From positions 35,939-99,938 of the forward strand of contig JBPPNC010000033.1 in assembly GCA_051306365.1 (NCBI GenBank): DNA of 64,000 nucleotides, in the 5' to 3' direction. The notes below the pieces were generated by a model, which ran no database searches, was not told the origin of the DNA, and saw only the letters and a list, made by a program, of their open reading frames with translations. Below, in pieces: positions 61,337-64,000 of the stretch (positions are counted from its first letter, which is position 1; every line of letters begins with the position of its first letter). The position numbers and the translations under genes are program-made. The stretch is from Svornostia sp051306365 (GTDB lineage: Bacteria; Actinomycetota; Thermoleophilia; Solirubrobacterales; Solirubrobacteraceae).

Positions 61337-61342
61337 AGGATA
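61337..61342 (-). promoter_or_regulatory. -10 box of the zinc-ribbon/rnhA operon
   Basis: TATCCT lies 9 nt before the GTG at 61327; the message would be nearly leaderless. Confidence 0.45.
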
Positions 61343-61366
61343 GCGATCCACGCCATCTCGCTCAGG

Positions 61367-63445
61367 TCACGCTCGAACGGTGTCCGCAGCTTCCGGCCCG
61401 CTTTGCACCACTTTCTGGGCGATATGAGCGGGAACTTCCTGGTACCGGGACAGCTCCAGCGTGTAGTCGCCCTGCCCGCCCGTCAGCGCCCGGAGATCCG
61501 GGGCGAAATCGAGGAGCTCGGCCATCGGCGCCTCCGCGCGAACCTCCGTCATGGCCGCCTGCTGCTCCATCCCGAGCGGGTGCCCGCGCCGCCCGTTGAG
61601 GTCGCCGATCACGTCCCCGACACTCGTCTCGGGCACCGACAGCGTGACGAGCATCACGGGCTCGAGCAGCACGGGGGCCGCGACGCGCAGCGCCTCGCGC
61701 ATCGCCATCGCGCCTGCCGTGCGGAACGCCTGTTCGGAGCTGTCGACACTGTGGTAGCTGCCGTCGACGACCCGCACCCGCACGCCGCGCACCGGATAGC
61801 CGGCCACCGGCCCGTGCGCCAGCGCGTCGCGCACGCCCTTCTCCACGGCCGGAATGAACCCGTGCGGGATCACACCGCCCTTGATCCTGTCCTCGAACAC
61901 GAGATCATGCGGATCGTCCGCGGGCAGCGGCTCGATCTCCAGGTGGCAGTCACCGAACTGCCCGCGCCCACCGGTTTGCTTCTTGTGGCGGCCGTGCGCC
62001 TTCGCCGAAGCCGTGATCGTCTCCTGATACGGGACCCGCGGGGGCTTCAGCGTCACCTCTGCACCGAACCGGTCCTTCAGCCGCCCGACGATGACCTCGA
62101 CGTGGACCTGCGACAGGCCGGCCACGATCTGCTCGCCCGTCTGCACGTCGCGGTGCAGGTCGATCGTCGGGTCCTCCTCCTGCAGGCGCCGCAGGGCGGT
62201 GAAGACCTTCTCCTCGTCGCCGGGGCTCGACGGCTCGATCGCGAACGCCATCACAGGCGCCGGGAACCGCACCGGCGGCATCGTGATGGGCTCGTCGCGC
62301 TCGGCCAGCCAGTCGCCCGCGCGCGTCTCTTTGAGCTTCGCCACGGCGCCGATGTCCCCGGGCCCGAACGCGCGAGCGTGCTCGTTCTCGCGGCCGGCGA
62401 AGACGATCAGCTGCCCGATGCGTTCCCTGTGGTGCGTGCGGGTGTTCATGACCGTCGTGTCGTGGTCCATGACGCCCTGATAGACGCGGAACAGGTTGAT
62501 CCGGCCGGCGTACGGGTCGGCGCGGGTCTTGAAGACGTAGGCGAACAGCTCGCGGGCCGGGTCGGCCTCCAGCGTCACCTCGGGCAGTTCCAGCGCGCCG
62601 TGCTTCACCGGGGAGGGCAGGTCGTCGACGATCGCGTCGAGCAGGCGGTCTGAGCCGAGATTCCGCGTCGCGACACCACAGGTCACCGGGAAGAGTCCGC
62701 CGTGATTCGTTCCCTCCTTCAGCGCCGCGACGATCTCGTGGTGTGCGATCTCCTCCCCCTCGAGGTAACGCTCGGTCAGCGCGTCGGAGACCTCGCAGAT
62801 CTCGTCCATCATCCGGTCGCGGTACGCCTCGGCGAGCGCCTGGAGATCCTCGGGGATCGGGATCGCACGACACGCGTCACGTGCCTCGCCCGCGTACTCG
62901 TAGGCCTGCATGTCGACGAGGTCGATGACGCCGCGGACCTCGTCCTCGGTGCCGATCGGGATCTCCGTGGCCACCACGTGCGGGCCGAAGGTGGCCTTCA
63001 GCCCGTCGAGCGTGCGAAAGAAGTCGGCCCGCTCACGGTCGAGCATGTTCACGAAGATCAGCCGGGCGAGATCGAGCTCCGCGGCCTGTTTGAACAGCCG
63101 CTGGGTGCTGACCTCGACGCCCATCACGGCATTGATGACGAAGACCGCCGACTCGCAGACCTGCATCGCACCCAGGGCGTCCGCGATGAAGCTCGGATCG
63201 CCCGGCGTGTCGATGAGGTTGATCTTGCGGTCCTGCCACGCGAAGGACGACAGGTGGGCGGAGATCGACATGCTCCGCGCCTGCTCGTCGTCCTCGCTGT
63301 CAGAGACGGTGGTGCCCTCGGTGACGCTGCCGAGCCGGGACACCGAACCGGCTTGAAAGAGCAGTGCTTCATGCAGCGACGTCTTGCCGGCCCCGCGATG
63401 GCCGACGAGTGCGACGTTCCGAATGCGATCCGCCGGCGTGGGCAT
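61367..63445 (-). CDS. elongation factor G-like protein (EF-G2 type)
   Basis: A 692-aa translational GTPase paralog. The G1 loop reads GHRGAGKTS (residues 15-23), G3 is LIDTPGDPSFIADA, but G4 reads VNMLDRERAD instead of NKxD. The C-terminal domains IV and V are present (HGRHKKQTGGRGQFGDCHLE and ETSVGDVIGDLNGRRGHPLG). EF-G2 proteins of actinobacteria have no settled role. GGAG lies 8 nt before ATG 63445. Its stop is 39 nt before the start of the zinc-ribbon gene. Confidence 0.88.
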   Translation of the reverse strand: MPTPADRIRNVALVGHRGAGKTSLHEALLFQAGSVSRLGSVTEGTTVSDSEDDEQARSMSISAHLSSFAWQDRKINLIDTPGDPSFIADALGAMQVCESAVFVINAVMGVEVSTQRLFKQAAELDLARLIFVNMLDRERADFFRTLDGLKATFGPHVVATEIPIGTEDEVRGVIDLVDMQAYEYAGEARDACRAIPIPEDLQALAEAYRDRMMDEICEVSDALTERYLEGEEIAHHEIVAALKEGTNHGGLFPVTCGVATRNLGSDRLLDAIVDDLPSPVKHGALELPEVTLEADPARELFAYVFKTRADPYAGRINLFRVYQGVMDHDTTVMNTRTHHRERIGQLIVFAGRENEHARAFGPGDIGAVAKLKETRAGDWLAERDEPITMPPVRFPAPVMAFAIEPSSPGDEEKVFTALRRLQEEDPTIDLHRDVQTGEQIVAGLSQVHVEVIVGRLKDRFGAEVTLKPPRVPYQETITASAKAHGRHKKQTGGRGQFGDCHLEIEPLPADDPHDLVFEDRIKGGVIPHGFIPAVEKGVRDALAHGPVAGYPVRGVRVRVVDGSYHSVDSSEQAFRTAGAMAMREALRVAAPVLLEPVMLVTLSVPETSVGDVIGDLNGRRGHPLGMEQQAAMTEVRAEAPMAELLDFAPDLRALTGGQGDYTLELSRYQEVPAHIAQKVVQSGPEAADTVRA

Positions 63446-63523
63446 GGCGGGCTCCTCTCATCGGGTGGGGCGAGCCTACGGATCGCAATTCGTGCGGTCC
63501 AGCACGAACCGTGGTCGGCGCGG

Positions 63524-64000
63524 CTATCCGAACGCCGACACCTGCTCGAACGTTGGGCGGTTCTGCCAGCGCATCGCCGTCGGCAGCGTGAACACCGGGA
63601 TGAACAGGATCTGCGATGACGCAGAGCTCATCCGCCAGCGGCTCGGCCGGTCGCGCACCCACGGGAACTGGGACCGCCGGGCACGGGCATAGGCCGCGTC
63701 GAGCGCAGACCACACGAGCGCGCGGCATGCCGCGGCCTCCCCGCCGCCGCACGGGGCCGGAACGCCCTCGGGCGCCTCCGCCGCGCCCGACGCGCGATCG
63801 AGCTCGCGGGCCAACGGCGAGAACCACCCGGACTGATACGCGCTGCCGGTCACGCCGGGCCGGTTCTCCGAGACCGGGATCAGCCGGGCGGTCTCGTCGC
63901 CCAGGAGCGCCTTGTAGGTGCGATCCAACAGGCCGTCGGTGAGCGGCTCGACGAGCGTCGCCGCCGCGGCGTCGAACCGGAGGTCGCGGTTCGCGTCACG
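63524..64000 (-). CDS. C-terminus of a penicillin acylase-family protein, cut by the window
   Basis: The frame is open from the window edge at 64000 to TGA 63526-63524, about 158 codons. The last residues MRWQNRPTFEQVSAF and the earlier FPWVRDRPSRWRMSSA resemble the C-terminus of penicillin acylase (Ntn hydrolase) proteins, which are made as a precursor and cleaved. Cysteines near residue 83 from the visible start may form disulfides, consistent with export. The active-site part is outside the window. It ends about 78 nt before the EF-G2 start on the same strand. Confidence 0.65.
   Translation of the reverse strand, partial: RDANRDLRFDAAAATLVEPLTDGLLDRTYKALLGDETARLIPVSENRPGVTGSAYQSGWFSPLARELDRASGAAEAPEGVPAPCGGGEAAACRALVWSALDAAYARARRSQFPWVRDRPSRWRMSSASSQILFIPVFTLPTAMRWQNRPTFEQVSAFG

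Overview
High-GC actinobacterial chromosome. The mix of genes points to class Thermoleophilia (order Solirubrobacterales; Conexibacter, Solirubrobacter or Patulibacter-like): GC-rich codons throughout, a GatCAB amidotransferase next to PcrA and FolD, secreted proteins with Arg-rich beta-domain tails, delta-60 repeats, and very frequent TANNNT boxes 6-9 nt before start codons (leaderless genes). This placement is inferred from gene content, not from a search.

Layout. 0-1.2 kb: small unknown genes and a frameshifted membrane-protein gene. 1.3-8.8 kb: a tightly coupled minus-strand operon pcrA-folD-membrane protein-gatC-gatA-gatB followed by a lipoprotein; two tandem copies of a 75-bp repeat lie directly before gatA and carry its ribosome binding site. 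8.8-16 kb: queuosine salvage enzyme, secreted protein, serine hydrolase, cysK, K+ channel, Rrf2 regulator, VanZ protein, a decayed gene and an HDOD-LuxR regulator. 16-25.7 kb: gltX, endonuclease IV, an epimerase, a decayed MFS gene, dnaE, a third copy of the repeat and a coiled-coil protein. 25.7-32 kb: argG, a decayed delta-60 repeat gene, and argCJBD. 32-40 kb: thrS-DUF192 and infC-rpmI-rplT-trmH-pheS-pheT, a translation block. 40-47.5 kb: cysteine desulfurase-like protein, amidase, and a sulfate ABC transporter operon sbp-cysT-cysW-cysA that ends in an Rrf2 regulator; then beta-carbonic anhydrase. 47.5-52 kb: acetolactate decarboxylase, a Rossmann protein, and an MMPL exporter with a small membrane partner under a palindromic operator. 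52-55 kb: tRNA-Val, tRNA-Cys and tRNA-Gly, with a decayed DUF218 gene after tRNA-Cys. 55-60.3 kb: a duplicated rnhA-DUF5718-DUF1905 module in which each copy has lost what the other kept. 60-64 kb: a zinc-ribbon protein operon with RNase HI, an EF-G-like GTPase, and the end of a penicillin acylase gene.

Most of the window is housekeeping: tRNA charging (gltX, gatCAB, pheST, thrS), ribosome (infC, rpmI, rplT), replication and repair (dnaE, pcrA, nfo, rnhA), and arginine and cysteine supply. There is no CRISPR array, no intact transposase, no integrase and no phage. I did not find a clear new multi-gene system. The most unusual features are the reciprocally decayed duplication, the repeat that supplies the gatA ribosome binding site, a tRNA-Val with C33, and the density of leaderless promoters and of gene remnants.
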